A DNA stretch of 64,000 nucleotides from Phocaeicola sartorii JCM 17136 = DSM 21941 (GTDB taxonomy: Bacteria > Bacteroidota > Bacteroidia > Bacteroidales > Bacteroidaceae): assembly GCF_000614185.1 (NCBI RefSeq), contig NZ_BAKM01000001.1:62001-126000 (forward strand). Reading direction: 5' to 3'. This document shows positions 45,937-55,751 of the stretch, in pieces; position 1 is the stretch's first letter, and every line of letters begins with the position of its first letter. The notes beneath the pieces were generated by a model. It did no database searches, was not told the origin of the DNA, and saw only the letters and a program-made list of their open reading frames with translations. The translations under genes and the position numbers were made by a program.

Positions 45937-46782
45937 ATGAAGTACGTAGATGACATTAACCTATTTAAACCCAACAAGGATTTCGTAGCAGAAATTGACA
46001 TGACAGGTTCGTTAGGGCGTATTTACCATTATCCGCAACGAATGAACGGCTGCCTGTTCCTTCTGTGCCTGCGAGGTGAATGTGACATAACGATTCATCT
46101 GTCCGAATACAAGATACAAAAGAACGACATCGTCACCATTCTGCCCGAAACCTTTGTGCATGTTCACCGGCAAAGTCCCGACTGCCGTTTGTACATGGTA
46201 GGATTCAACAAAGAATTGCTGAACGGAATAAACTTCTTCAATTCCACCATGAATTATCTTTCAGCATTGATTGACACGCCCATTATCCCTCTGCGTCCCG
46301 AAATAACGGAGTTGTTTCAAGACTACTTTATGTTACTGATAAAAATGAAGCGTATAGGGAGCAAGCCCAATAAAGACTTGATCAGTACCATTTTTCTTTC
46401 CATATTACACGGTGTAGGCAGCATCCATCAAAACACCAGTGTAGCCACACGTACTTTCAATCGTGGAGAAGAAATTGTAAAACGCCTGGTCCAATACATC
46501 ATCAAACATTATACCAAGGAACGGAGTGTGGCTTTTTATGCCGATCTGCTTCATATATCCCCCCAGCATCTCAGCACTACTGTTAACAAGGTTACGGGGA
46601 AGACCGTTACAGACATCATCGCCAAACTGGTGATAACGGACGCCGAAGCCAAACTGAAATCCACCGACCTTACCATTCAGGAAATAGCCTATTCACTTAA
46701 TTTCCCGGACATCTCTTTCTTTGGAAAATATTTTAAAAGATATACTGGCATGTCACCGAAACAGTATCGGGAAAACGGATAG
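45937..46782 (+). CDS. AraC-family transcriptional regulator
   Basis: A 281-residue protein starting MKYVDDINLFKPNKDFVAEI. Residues ~20-130 form an AraC-type cupin sensor region, and the last ~100 residues are the two-helix-turn-helix domain (YADLLHISPQHLSTTVNKVT, then LTIQEIAYSLNFPDISFFGK and KRYTGMSPKQYR). Its gene is divergent from the RND efflux operon with only ~165 bases between starts, so it probably controls that pump in response to a small molecule. The inducer is not known. Confidence 0.85.
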   Translation: MKYVDDINLFKPNKDFVAEIDMTGSLGRIYHYPQRMNGCLFLLCLRGECDITIHLSEYKIQKNDIVTILPETFVHVHRQSPDCRLYMVGFNKELLNGINFFNSTMNYLSALIDTPIIPLRPEITELFQDYFMLLIKMKRIGSKPNKDLISTIFLSILHGVGSIHQNTSVATRTFNRGEEIVKRLVQYIIKHYTKERSVAFYADLLHISPQHLSTTVNKVTGKTVTDIIAKLVITDAEAKLKSTDLTIQEIAYSLNFPDISFFGKYFKRYTGMSPKQYRENG

Positions 46783-46800
46783 TGAAAACAGGCTCGTCAC

Positions 46801-46878
46801 ACGTTAGTACGTGTAGACTTATACATTAGTACGTGTGAGCTTACACATACTAATGTATAAGTCTACACGTACTGACGT
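46801..46878. repeat. 78-bp near-perfect palindrome
   Basis: Folding the segment around its centre (46839/46840), 36 of 39 base pairs match exactly, two are G-T wobbles and one is a C-A mismatch. There is no loop. Each arm itself is built from two diverged copies of a ~22-base unit, TTAGTACGTGTAGACTTATA and TTAGTACGTGTGAGCTTACA. It lies between two convergent genes, so it may act as a bidirectional terminator, but it is far longer than needed. Confidence 0.85.
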
Positions 46879-46921
46879 ATAAAAGCATACATCCGGAGAC
46901 ACCTTATTCCTCTATAAAAAG

Positions 46922-49371
46922 CTATAAGTTTTTCGGTTTATAAATGGCGTCCCACCAAGTCGCATCATCCTGCAACCACTTGGCAAACCAGGCAAAAATC
47001 GTGTTCTGCCACTGGATTCTCTTGCCATAATCCACTATATGATGATCTTGTCCCGTTACCGCCACAAAAGCCGTTTCGCGTCCCAGCAACTTCAGTGCCG
47101 TAAACATCTGGATACTCTCTCCCACCGGCACATTCACATCCGCATCACCATGCAGGAACAGCAAAGGCGTATGTATCTTGTCCGCATTGAACAACGGACT
47201 TTGTTTTACAAAAAGATCAGGATTGCTCCACGGATAACTGTTCGCCATGGAAACTTCACTATACGAATATCCCCAATATCCTTCCCCCCAGTAACTGGTA
47301 TGGTCACTGATGCCGGCATGAGAGATGGCCGCTGCAAAAATATCGGTCCGCGTTTGCAAGTATTGTGTCATGAAACCGCCATAGGACGCACCTATACAAC
47401 CTATTTTCCGGTCATTGACAAAAGCATGCTCTTTACAAAACTGCTTGGTACCTTCTATGATATCCTGTGCCACCCCTTCCCCGGCTGTATTGACGTGGCG
47501 GGCGGAGAATTCCTGTCCGAAACCGGTGGCACCGCTAGGTTCTATCACATACACCACATAGCCCAATGCCGCGTATGCATGATGCGGATAACGGCTTTCG
47601 AAATTACGGCTGACCGGACTGCATCCACCATAATAATTCACTATCATAGGATATTTCCGGTTGGCGTCAAAATGAGGCGGCAGGTAATAACGGCCATAAA
47701 TGGTGTCACCACGCGAATTGGTAAAACTCCAAGCCTTGCATTCGCCCAGCTCCACATCTTTCAAGAGGTCCTTACTTAAATCTTCCAACAAAGAGGATTT
47801 CATCTTTTTGGTATTCAGGGTGTACAAACGGTCGGAATTTGAGGCGCTCTGTCCATAATAGGCCATAACCGGAGCATTTTGCGCCAATGAGAATGAATTG
47901 ACCAAATCCTCTGAAACCTCCAGTTGCTGAATCTTCCCGTCGGCGGGATTCATCCGGTACAAACTGTAACAGTCACGGTTCTCGGCCGTGAAATAGACTT
48001 GCCCGTCGGCCTTATTCCACACGGCACGCTGTACGCTGGGATTAAAATCTTTCGTCAGCGGAGTGACTCTCTTATCAGCTATATCCAGCAAATAAAGCTG
48101 ACCGTCCGTCATACTCGGAGTCTGCCCTTCCTTCACATTTTTCCCTATTCCACCCAGTGATTCAGGCGAGCCGGATACCAACACCTGCGTTCCGTCAGGT
48201 GAAAAACGGGCTCCACTGATAAAACCATCTTTATCTATCAGCAGTTCCGCCTGCAAAGTCTGCATATCCAACCGATATAGTGAGAACAAAGTGGTAGGAC
48301 GCTTGGTCAGACGGCTCCGGCTGGTCATCATCAAGAGATACCGGCCGTCATTGGAAATATCGGCAGCCCAGACATTGTGATAACCGAAAGTCAATGGCTG
48401 CAACAAACCGGTCTTCAAATCATATTTAGCCAGATAAGAACGGTTGCGCCATCCCGGCTGGCGGTCATCCGGTTCCAGGACTTCATAAATCTCTTTACGT
48501 TCTTTCGGTCCTTCCTGGGTCATGGTGAAAAGCAGGTAGTCTTCCGTAGGTGCGAACTGGAAATACCCGTCAGGCAATTTATTCACCAGCACGGTCTCTG
48601 CTCCGGTAAGCGGATCTACAACGATCAGCTGCCTGCCGTCCACCCCTGTACGGGTATAATAATAACGGTTAGAACGAGGCATCCATTGCATGTTTTCAGT
48701 AGCTCCGCCAAGACCTTACCGCTGGCAAGTTCAGTAACACGCGTACTGCCGGCCGACCGGCCACCTACACAAGTCGTACGATAATTGGTAATCAGATATC
48801 TGCCGTCAGGGGAAAGTCCTACTCCGGCAAAACGAGTTCCATGCAACACATCCGCCAAAGTATATAGCTTTTTGTTATCCTGCTTAAGTGAAATGCTTCC
48901 TTCTTGATCCGTATCCACACTCACTTTCAAGGAGTCTGTTTTCCCTGCTTCAGAAAGATATTTAATGACTACAGCATGGGTGGCCGGCTCCAAAGCCAAC
49001 TCAGTCCCTTCCTGTTTTTTCCCATCTACATAAAGTTGGTATTTTTTCAGCCCGTCAATCTTCAACTTGGCCGTGGCATAACGAGTATTCTCCAACACAA
49101 AACCCACCATGTGCAAGGCATATCCCGAATCACTACCCGGCAAAAGCCCGCCTGTAACTAAAGTTCCCTGTTGCAATACGTCCACAGAAAGAGGAGTATC
49201 CAACAGACGTCCGGATACAAAAGTCTTTGAATTCACATCCACGCTGTCCACCTGGAAAGGGGCCTGTACAACGTAGGGTCCGGCATAACGGAAAGTAGTA
49301 ATGTCAATCGTTTCAGCACCTGCCATCACAGTCCAGGCAAGGGCACAGGACAATAAGATTTGTTTCTTCAT
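46922..49371 (-). pseudogene. Secreted S9 peptidase (DPP IV-like), frameshifted
   Basis: A protein of about 817 residues, starting MKKQILLSCALAWTVMAGAE (signal peptide). A long beta-propeller part is followed by an alpha/beta-hydrolase domain. The catalytic triad is visible: Ser in GASYGGFMTQ, Asp in FLHGDADVNVP and His in GQDHHIVDYG. The frame breaks at the A4 tract (48693-48696 on the plus strand as TTTT). One added A gives LLKNMQWMPRSNRYY. It probably cleaves dipeptides from extracellular peptides. Sequencing error is likely. Confidence 0.87.
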
Positions 49372-49393
49372 ATTTCTAACAATTTGTGTTACA

Positions 49394-49401
49394 CAAAGAT
49401 A
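49394..49401 (-). promoter_or_regulatory. -7 box of the S9 peptidase gene
   Basis: TATCTTTG on the minus strand, 23 bases before the start at 49371. It supports this start over the longer frame from 49443. Confidence 0.5.
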
Positions 49402-49459
49402 GTGAATATAAAAGAAACAAAAACCTTTTTTTACGAATTTCAATACTTCCTACCACATA

Positions 49460-49858
49460 TTATTTCACCTCTCCCGGCAGATAGCGCAACTGCAAATACT
49501 GTTCTCCCGGTTTCAGATATCCCCCTTCGAACATTTCTTTCCTGATCCGGTAAACTTCCACCCTTTTCAATAAGTAATTTTCTACCTTCATCGGCTGCTT
49601 TTTACACCAGGAAAGCACTTTCAGACTTCCATCGGCATGAACATCCGCATAGACTTTTACCGTTCTTATCGGAGTCCCGTCCGCTATCTTACGCCCTCTT
49701 TTATAATCCACCCACAAAATAGCTTTCGCTTTTTCCCCCTCACATGCCCCGGCGTACTCATCCGTTCCGGATGCGGTGGAAGGTGAAGAAGTTCCCTTGC
49801 AACCTGCCACCACACATAAGATCAAAAAGAATAAAAAATAGCACCCTCGTGTTTTCAT
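49460..49858 (-). CDS. Small lipoprotein, possibly DUF4891
   Basis: A 132-residue SPII lipoprotein (lipobox VAGC, Cys 20). The mature part has ILWVDYKRGRKIADGTPIRT followed by VKVYADVHADGSLKVLSWCK, a beta-rich pattern that I tentatively link to DUF4891. It ends LQLRYLPGEVK. It lies 12 bases downstream of the DUF308-like gene on the same strand and is probably co-transcribed with it. Function unknown. Confidence 0.6.
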   Translation of the reverse strand: MKTRGCYFLFFLILCVVAGCKGTSSPSTASGTDEYAGACEGEKAKAILWVDYKRGRKIADGTPIRTVKVYADVHADGSLKVLSWCKKQPMKVENYLLKRVEVYRIRKEMFEGGYLKPGEQYLQLRYLPGEVK

Positions 49859-49870
49859 ATCAATATCGGA

Positions 49871-50443
49871 TTAGTCTTTTATCTCTTCTATAGGAGTAAT
49901 ATCCACTATTTCGGGCATATCCGTTTCTTTCTTCTGACGGAAGCGGATGATGTTTATCAAATCGGACAGTCCGTACACAATGCTGCTCACTCCCAGAATG
50001 ATAAACGGAACAGTAGCCGCCGTAAACGGATTAAACAATACTACAATCCCTGCAATCAGCACCAGCACAGGTATCACAAAAAAGCCTCCCGGTACCACCG
50101 TCCAACTACGCGCAGCAGACAAATTCACAATCTGACTGATTCCCGCCAGTACCAAGACTGCACCCAGCACATACATCAGGATGCCGACAAAAAATGCCGG
50201 CATAATCATCAGCCATAATCCAAACAAAAGGCTGCCAAGTCCGGCAATAGGAAAACTACTGCCATCCTGCTTGCCGCGAATCAAATACCCGAATACAGAA
50301 AAGAGTCCCGGTACCAGAAACAGCACACCGATTGTGATAACCAGATAAAGGATGGCAGCCTCAGGCCATGCCACCAGCAACACACCGATGACCAATGCAC
50401 AGATACATCTGATTATAGAATAATTCATTGTTTTCATATTCAA
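49871..50443 (-). CDS. HdeD/DUF308-family membrane protein
   Basis: A 190-residue protein with six helices and the repeated aromatic/small-residue pattern of HdeD-like proteins (for example GVLLVAWPEAAILYLVITIG and GVLFLVPGLFSVFGYLI). The cytoplasmic tail is charged (RQKKETDMPEIVDITPIEEI). HdeD in enterobacteria is linked to acid and stress resistance, but here the role is unknown. It precedes the small lipoprotein gene at 49460. Confidence 0.78.
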   Translation of the reverse strand: MNMKTMNYSIIRCICALVIGVLLVAWPEAAILYLVITIGVLFLVPGLFSVFGYLIRGKQDGSSFPIAGLGSLLFGLWLMIMPAFFVGILMYVLGAVLVLAGISQIVNLSAARSWTVVPGGFFVIPVLVLIAGIVVLFNPFTAATVPFIILGVSSIVYGLSDLINIIRFRQKKETDMPEIVDITPIEEIKD

Positions 50444-50684
50444 TCATGTCTAATTGGTTAATGAAGCGAATATACTGATTATTTCTGAGAAGACAGATGC
50501 AAAACGGATATTAATTTTCCAGACAGAAGAACAAAAGAACAAAGCCAGAACAGATTTTCCTGTCATAAACTCAGAACTACATTCTATTGTTCTATAGACT
50601 TTAGCAAACAGAATGTTCCACCGACTATCCCAATCTGTTCTTTCGTACTCATGTCTGAAGATCATCCTTTTGTCTTATGGTAAA

Positions 50685-50828
50685 TCACTCTATCTGTTCT
50701 GTCTCAGGCAGATTTTGTACATTCTCATCCTCATCAATCAAAATAGCCCAAAAGAGCCACCATAACAGCAATCCTGCCAACAACACGGCACCTATTCTTA
50801 TCCAAAGTTTACGTTTCATACGCTTCAT
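50685..50828 (-). CDS. Small single-helix membrane protein
   Basis: A 47-residue ORF below the usual length cut-off. It starts MKRMKRKLWIRIGAVLLAGL, has one clear membrane helix rich in Leu and Trp (residues ~10-31) and ends in an acidic tail, IDEDENVQNLPETEQIE. The basic N-terminus and acidic C-terminus give it a normal inside-to-outside charge layout. It sits alone between the DUF308-like gene and the YtxH gene. The coding character is good but the function is unknown. Confidence 0.5.
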   Translation of the reverse strand: MKRMKRKLWIRIGAVLLAGLLLWWLFWAILIDEDENVQNLPETEQIE

Positions 50829-50913
50829 TTTAATGATTTATTAACTGATGTATTAAAAACCATTCCGTCCCCCGGAATGTTCATTTATAAAACCAATTTA
50901 AAGTTATAAGATC

Positions 50914-51174
50914 ATGAATAATGGAAAATTCTTTGCCGGACTGGCACTAGGAGCGTTGGTCGGCAGTGCATTAACTTGTTTCGCACACAGTAACAGAGGC
51001 CGCAAATTGAGAAGAGACGTGTATGATGCCATTCAAGACTTACAGGAAGATGCCAAAGATCTGGCTCACCAAGCAAAACATAAAGCAGAACAAGTTAGCA
51101 GTGAAGTAGCCGGAAAAGTAGGTGAGAAAGTAGAAGAGGTGAAAGGGAGAATGCACGAAGCAGCCAATAAATAG
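50914..51174 (+). CDS. YtxH-domain protein
   Basis: An 86-residue protein, MNNGKFFAGLALGALVGSAL, with an N-terminal glycine/alanine-rich membrane helix followed by GRKLRRDVYDAIQDLQEDAK and a Lys/Glu coiled tail (EVAGKVGEKVEEVKGRMHE). It is a second YtxH-type stress protein beside that at 29221. It is a single gene. Confidence 0.78.
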   Translation: MNNGKFFAGLALGALVGSALTCFAHSNRGRKLRRDVYDAIQDLQEDAKDLAHQAKHKAEQVSSEVAGKVGEKVEEVKGRMHEAANK

Positions 51175-51194
51175 AAAAAAAAGTAATTTTTTTC

Positions 51195-51225
51195 TTTGGA
51201 GTTTAAAACAAAACGCTTATTTTTG
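51195..51225 (+). promoter_or_regulatory. Promoter of the trp operon
   Basis: TTTG at 51195-51198 and TATTTTTG at 51218-51225 are exactly 19 bases apart. The start point is expected near 51232, 16 bases before the leader peptide ATG. Confidence 0.8.
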
Positions 51226-51247
51226 CCCCAAAATAAAAACAGATTTT

Positions 51248-51307
51248 ATGAACAGAATCATGGTAAATACATATTGGTGGCGTTTCTTACAACTCAACAA
51301 GTCGTAA
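51248..51307 (+). CDS. trpL: trp leader peptide
   Basis: A 19-codon ORF, MNRIMVNTYWWRFLQLNKS, sits between the trp promoter and trpB. Codons 10 and 11 are tandem tryptophan codons (TGG TGG at 51275-51280), the rarest residue doubled, just before a transcription terminator. Its TAA (51305-51307) overlaps the segment that can form an antiterminator. This is the classical layout of ribosome-mediated attenuation. The ORF is too short to be found by size, and its position carries the evidence. Confidence 0.8.
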   Translation: MNRIMVNTYWWRFLQLNKS

Positions 51308-51392
51308 GGGAACCAGACCATGTATATATACCTGACATTCTAAAAGGATATTCAAATTGAAGGCCTGTCGTACTTACGACAGGCCTTTTTTC
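51301..51392 (+). promoter_or_regulatory. trp attenuator (antiterminator and terminator)
   Basis: The terminator is AAGGCCTGTCGT at 51360-51371 paired with ACGACAGGCCTT at 51376-51387, then T-rich. The segment GTCGTAAG at 51301-51308, at the leader stop codon, can instead pair with CTTACGAC at 51373-51380, which takes over the loop and 3' arm. A ribosome waiting at the Trp codons leaves GTCGTAAG free, so the antiterminator forms. A ribosome that reaches the stop covers it, so the terminator forms. This follows directly from the base pairing. Confidence 0.75.
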
Positions 51393-51432
51393 GTTAGTGC
51401 AATGAACAATCAAAATTAAATATAGAACGACA

Positions 51433-52632
51433 ATGAAAACTTATCAGGTAAACAAAGAAGGTTATTATGGCGAATTTGGCGGGGCATATATTCCCGAAAT
51501 CCTCCACCGCTGTGTGGAAGAATTGAAAAATGCCTATTCCAAGGTATTGGAAAGTGAAGAATTCAAAAAAGAATTCCACCAGTTACTACGCGACTATGTG
51601 GGACGCCCTTCACCGCTTTATCCGGCAAACCGGCTAAGCGAGAAATACGGCTGTAAAATCTACCTGAAACGTGAAGATTTGAACCACACCGGAGCACACA
51701 AAATCAACAATGCCATCGGCCAAGTGCTACTGGCAAAACGTATGGGGAAAAAACGCATCATTGCAGAAACCGGAGCAGGACAGCATGGTGTGGCCACCGC
51801 CACGGTATGCGCTTTGATGAACATGCAATGCATTGTTTACATGGGCAAGACCGATGTAGAACGCCAGCATGTCAATGTAGAAAAGATGAAAATGCTGGGA
51901 GCCGAAGTCCGCCCGGTCACTTCCGGCAACATGACATTGAAAGATGCTACAAACGAAGCCATCCGCGACTGGTGTTGCCACCCTGCCGATACTTACTATG
52001 TCATCGGCTCTACCGTAGGACCTCATCCCTATCCTGATATGGTGGCACGTCTGCAATCCGTTATCAGCGAAGAAATCAAAAAGCAGCTGAAAGAACAGGA
52101 AGGAAGGGAATATCCCGATTACTTGATGGCTTGTGTAGGCGGAGGAAGCAATGCGGCAGGAACCATTTATCACTATATAGATGACGAACGTGTGCAGATT
52201 GTCCTGGCCGAAGCAGGAGGCAAAGGCATAGATACCGGTTTTTCGGCCGCTACCATCCAACTGGGGAAAATGGGAATTATCCACGGAGCAAAGACCTTGG
52301 TTATCCAGAATGAGGACGGACAAATAGAGGAACCCTACTCCATCTCTGCCGGTCTGGATTATCCGGGCATAGGTCCCATGCATGCCAATCTGGCCAAACA
52401 GCAACGCGCTTTGGTACTCGCCATAAACGATGATGAAGCCATCCGTGCCGCATTTGAACTGACCCGACTGGAAGGTATTATTCCGGCATTGGAGTCGGCT
52501 CATGCATTGGGAGCACTGGACAAAATGAGATTCAAACCAACGGATATAGTGGTTCTCACCGTATCAGGACGCGGAGATAAGGATATTGAGACCTACTTGA
52601 AAGAATCCGGCACAAGGACCTCCTTGCAATAA
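51433..52632 (+). CDS. trpB: Tryptophan synthase beta subunit
   Basis: A 399-residue PLP enzyme that joins indole and serine to make tryptophan. The PLP lysine is Lys 90 in [34 protein letters not shown] and the glycine loop GGGSNA bind the cofactor, and GRGDKD is the C-terminal motif. It is the first structural gene of the operon, 126 bases after the leader peptide stop, so it is directly behind the attenuator. The indole source is TrpA, encoded last in the operon. Confidence 0.95.
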   Translation: MKTYQVNKEGYYGEFGGAYIPEILHRCVEELKNAYSKVLESEEFKKEFHQLLRDYVGRPSPLYPANRLSEKYGCKIYLKREDLNHTGAHKINNAIGQVLLAKRMGKKRIIAETGAGQHGVATATVCALMNMQCIVYMGKTDVERQHVNVEKMKMLGAEVRPVTSGNMTLKDATNEAIRDWCCHPADTYYVIGSTVGPHPYPDMVARLQSVISEEIKKQLKEQEGREYPDYLMACVGGGSNAAGTIYHYIDDERVQIVLAEAGGKGIDTGFSAATIQLGKMGIIHGAKTLVIQNEDGQIEEPYSISAGLDYPGIGPMHANLAKQQRALVLAINDDEAIRAAFELTRLEGIIPALESAHALGALDKMRFKPTDIVVLTVSGRGDKDIETYLKESGTRTSLQ

Positions 52633-52692
52633 CACATAGAAACCCACGAGAGCAAAAATCCGATACGGACAACTATAAACAGAAAAGAAACA

Positions 52693-54093
52693 ATGAAAAC
52701 TTTTACTTATACCACCCGATACAAAACCATACTGGGTGATCTGCATACACCGGTCAGTACCTATCTGAAAGTACGCGACATTTTCCCACAGAGTGCACTG
52801 ATGGAAAGTTCCGACTATCATGGAAGTGAGAACAACCGTTCTTTTATCGGACTGAATCCGGTAGCCAGCATCGGAATCAACCATGGCACAGCTACTGCCA
52901 CCTACCCTGACGGCAGCATGGAAGAACATCCCATCACCGAACATTTCCGGGCAGACCATGCGATCTCCGATTTTCTGAATCATTTCAAAGTAAGCGGAGA
53001 ATACAACAACTACTGCGGACTGTATGGTTATACCACGTTCAATGCCGTACGCTACTTCGAACATATCAATGTAAAAGATAGCCGTGATCCTAAGAACGAT
53101 GCTCCGGATATGTTGTATATCTTATATAAATACCTGATTGTCTTCAATGACTTCCGCAATGAAATGCTATTACTGGAAATGTTGCAGGACGGTGAGGACA
53201 GCCATCTGGATTATGTGGAGAAAGCGATCCACAACCGTAACTATACCACTTACGACTTCCGTGCCGTAGGCGAAACCACCAGCACCCTGACCGATGAAGA
53301 GCATAAGGCGAACATCCGCAAAGGCATTGCCCACTGTATGCGCGGCGATGTTTTCCAAATCGTCCTTTCACGCCGTTTTATCCAACGTTACGAAGGAGAT
53401 GATTTCAAACTTTACCGGGCTTTACGCAGCATCAACCCGTCCCCCTATTTATTTTACTTTGATTTCGGAGGCTTCCGTATTTTCGGTTCCTCGCCCGAGA
53501 CCCACTGTAAAATAGAAAACGGACGTGCCACCATCGACCCTATCGCCGGAACCACCCGTCGCAACGGAGACAAGAAAATAGATGCTGAACTCACCGCCAA
53601 CCTATTGGCTGATCCCAAAGAAAATGCGGAACATGTAATGCTGGTAGATCTGGCACGCAATGACTTGAGCCGCAACTGTCACGATGTACAAGTAGAATTT
53701 TACAAAGAAGCTCAATATTACAGCCACGTCATTCACCAGGTAAGCCGGGTCAGTGGCGAACTGAATCCCCAAGCCAATCCCATCAAAGCATTTATTGATA
53801 CTTTCCCGGCCGGAACCCTGAGTGGCGCTCCGAAAGTAAAAGCCATGCAGCTGATCAGCGAATACGAACCTCACAGCCGTGGAGCCTACGGAGGCTGCAT
53901 CGGATTTATCGGGCTGAACGGCACATTGAACCAAGCTATCACCATCCGTACATTCGTCAGCCGCAACAACGAACTATGGTTTCAAGCCGGTGGCGGCATC
54001 GTAGCCAAGAGTAATGAAGAATACGAATTGCAAGAAGTAAACAACAAACTGGGAGCACTTAAAAAAGCGATCATCCTGGCAGAACAAATGTAA
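52693..54093 (+). CDS. trpE: Anthranilate synthase component I
   Basis: A 466-residue chorismate-binding enzyme. The C-terminal half carries the chorismate motifs FGSSPETHCKIENGRATIDP, IAGTTRRNGD and LVDLARNDLSR, plus FPAGTLSGAPKVKAMQLI. The feedback motif region near the N-terminus (LMESSDYHGSENNRSFIGL) is in the usual place. With TrpG it makes anthranilate from chorismate and glutamine. It lies 60 bases after trpB and 12 before trpG. Confidence 0.95.
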   Translation: MKTFTYTTRYKTILGDLHTPVSTYLKVRDIFPQSALMESSDYHGSENNRSFIGLNPVASIGINHGTATATYPDGSMEEHPITEHFRADHAISDFLNHFKVSGEYNNYCGLYGYTTFNAVRYFEHINVKDSRDPKNDAPDMLYILYKYLIVFNDFRNEMLLLEMLQDGEDSHLDYVEKAIHNRNYTTYDFRAVGETTSTLTDEEHKANIRKGIAHCMRGDVFQIVLSRRFIQRYEGDDFKLYRALRSINPSPYLFYFDFGGFRIFGSSPETHCKIENGRATIDPIAGTTRRNGDKKIDAELTANLLADPKENAEHVMLVDLARNDLSRNCHDVQVEFYKEAQYYSHVIHQVSRVSGELNPQANPIKAFIDTFPAGTLSGAPKVKAMQLISEYEPHSRGAYGGCIGFIGLNGTLNQAITIRTFVSRNNELWFQAGGGIVAKSNEEYELQEVNNKLGALKKAIILAEQM

Positions 54094-54105
54094 AAACGAA
54101 TCATC

Positions 54106-54696
54106 ATGAAAATAGTAATTATAGACAACTACGACTCATTTACCTACAACTTGAGTCATCTGGTAAAAGAACTGGGAGCCGAAGTAACCGTATTGCGCAA
54201 CGATGCTTTCCAACTGGACGAATTGGAAAAATTCGATAAAATCATTCTTTCACCCGGTCCCGGCATTCCATCGGAAGCAGGCCTGCTGCTCGAAGTAATT
54301 AAAAGATATGCCGGCAAGAAACCGATTCTGGGTGTATGCTTGGGAGAACAGGCCATAGGAGAAGCTTTTGGCGGCAAGCTGACCAATCTGAGCGAAGTAT
54401 TTCATGGCGTACAGACCCCCATCTCAATTAAAAAGAATCAATCAAAAGACCAAGGAGAGAAAACCGATTACATTTTCAACGGACTGCCGGATGAAGTGCC
54501 GGTAGGACGTTATCACTCATGGGTGGTAGATACGGACGGCTTCCCCGACTGCCTTGAAATAACCGCAGTAAGCCGAGAAGGTCTCGTCATGGCATTGAAA
54601 CATAAAGAATACGATATCCACGGCATCCAGTTCCATCCCGAATCCGTACTGACTCCCGATGGTAAAACCATGATAGCCAATTTTCTAAACGCATAA
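54106..54696 (+). CDS. trpG: Anthranilate synthase component II (glutamine amidotransferase)
   Basis: A 196-residue class I glutamine amidotransferase. The catalytic Cys 78 lies in PILGVCLGEQAIGEAFGG, and the His and Glu in IQFHPESVLT. It supplies ammonia to TrpE. The length is typical of a stand-alone TrpG, and the gene is not fused to trpD. It follows trpE by 12 bases. Confidence 0.95.
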   Translation: MKIVIIDNYDSFTYNLSHLVKELGAEVTVLRNDAFQLDELEKFDKIILSPGPGIPSEAGLLLEVIKRYAGKKPILGVCLGEQAIGEAFGGKLTNLSEVFHGVQTPISIKKNQSKDQGEKTDYIFNGLPDEVPVGRYHSWVVDTDGFPDCLEITAVSREGLVMALKHKEYDIHGIQFHPESVLTPDGKTMIANFLNA

Positions 54697-54717
54697 CCCC
54701 AACCGTACATAATAAAT

Positions 54718-55713
54718 ATGAAAGCTATATTATCCCGCCTCTTCAATCACGAGGAGCTGACCCGGGAAGAAGCAAAAGATTTGCTGCTCAACATAACCCG
54801 GGGAATGTATAACGACGCACAGATAGCCGCCCTGCTGACTGTTTTCCAAATGCGCGGCATCAAAGTAGAAGAATTGATAGGTTTCCGTGAAGCATTGCTC
54901 ACCACCCGCATACCTATAGACTTTTCCGCTTACAGCCCCATTGATATTGTAGGTACAGGCGGTGATGGAAAAAACACCTTCAACATCTCCACTTGCGCCT
55001 GCTTCATTGTAGCGGGAGCCGGATATCATGTTGCCAAACACGGCAACTATGGCGCGACTTCCGTCAGCGGAGCCAGCAATGTCATCGAACAACACGGCGT
55101 AAAATTCACGAACAATCCGGATAAGCTGACCCGTTCTATGGAGGAATGTGGGATGGTCTATATGCATGCCCAATTGTTCAATCCTGCCATGAAAAGTGTA
55201 GGTCCTGTCCGCAAAGCCTTGCAAGTACGTACCATATTCAACCTGCTGGGTCCGCTGGTTAATCCATGTCTTCCGGCTTACCAGCTTCTAGGAGTCGCCG
55301 ATCTGCCACAAATGCGCCTTTACACCAACGTATTCCAGAAACTGGGCATTGGCTTCGCCGTAGTAAACAACCTGGACGGCTACGACGAAATCTCACTGAC
55401 CGATGAATTCAAGGTGATGACCAATCGCTACGAAACCATCTACAAGCCATCCGAACTAGGTTTCTCTCTCGCCAGACAAGAAGAGCTTTATGGTGGGAAC
55501 ACTCCCGAAGAAGCGTCGAAAATCTTCAATAACGTACTGGAGAACAAAGCCACCAAAGCCCAGACAGACTGTGTGCTGATTAACGCTTCTTTTGCCATAC
55601 AAGCCATGGAACCGGCCAAACCGATAGAAGAATGCGTGGCCATCGCCCGTGAATCATTGGAAAGCGGAAAAGCATTGAATACATTGAAAAAATTTGTGGA
55701 ACTGAACAGTTGA
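54718..55713 (+). CDS. trpD: Anthranilate phosphoribosyltransferase
   Basis: A 331-residue enzyme that adds phosphoribose to anthranilate. The PRPP loop IVGTGGDGKNTFNIST, the KHGNYGATSVSGASNVIEQH site and FNLLGPLVNP are all present. It is coded separately, with 21 bases behind trpG. Its stop is at 55711-55713 and trpC starts 39 bases later. Confidence 0.95.
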   Translation: MKAILSRLFNHEELTREEAKDLLLNITRGMYNDAQIAALLTVFQMRGIKVEELIGFREALLTTRIPIDFSAYSPIDIVGTGGDGKNTFNISTCACFIVAGAGYHVAKHGNYGATSVSGASNVIEQHGVKFTNNPDKLTRSMEECGMVYMHAQLFNPAMKSVGPVRKALQVRTIFNLLGPLVNPCLPAYQLLGVADLPQMRLYTNVFQKLGIGFAVVNNLDGYDEISLTDEFKVMTNRYETIYKPSELGFSLARQEELYGGNTPEEASKIFNNVLENKATKAQTDCVLINASFAIQAMEPAKPIEECVAIARESLESGKALNTLKKFVELNS

Positions 55714-55751
55714 TTACACACCCGGTATTCCACCACCAAACGCCTCATACA

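Noticed and set aside
50450..50665. A 71-codon open frame on the minus strand between DUF308-like and small membrane genes
   Set aside because: Its codon choice and residue mix do not look coding, no start signal or promoter fits, and no family is suggested.
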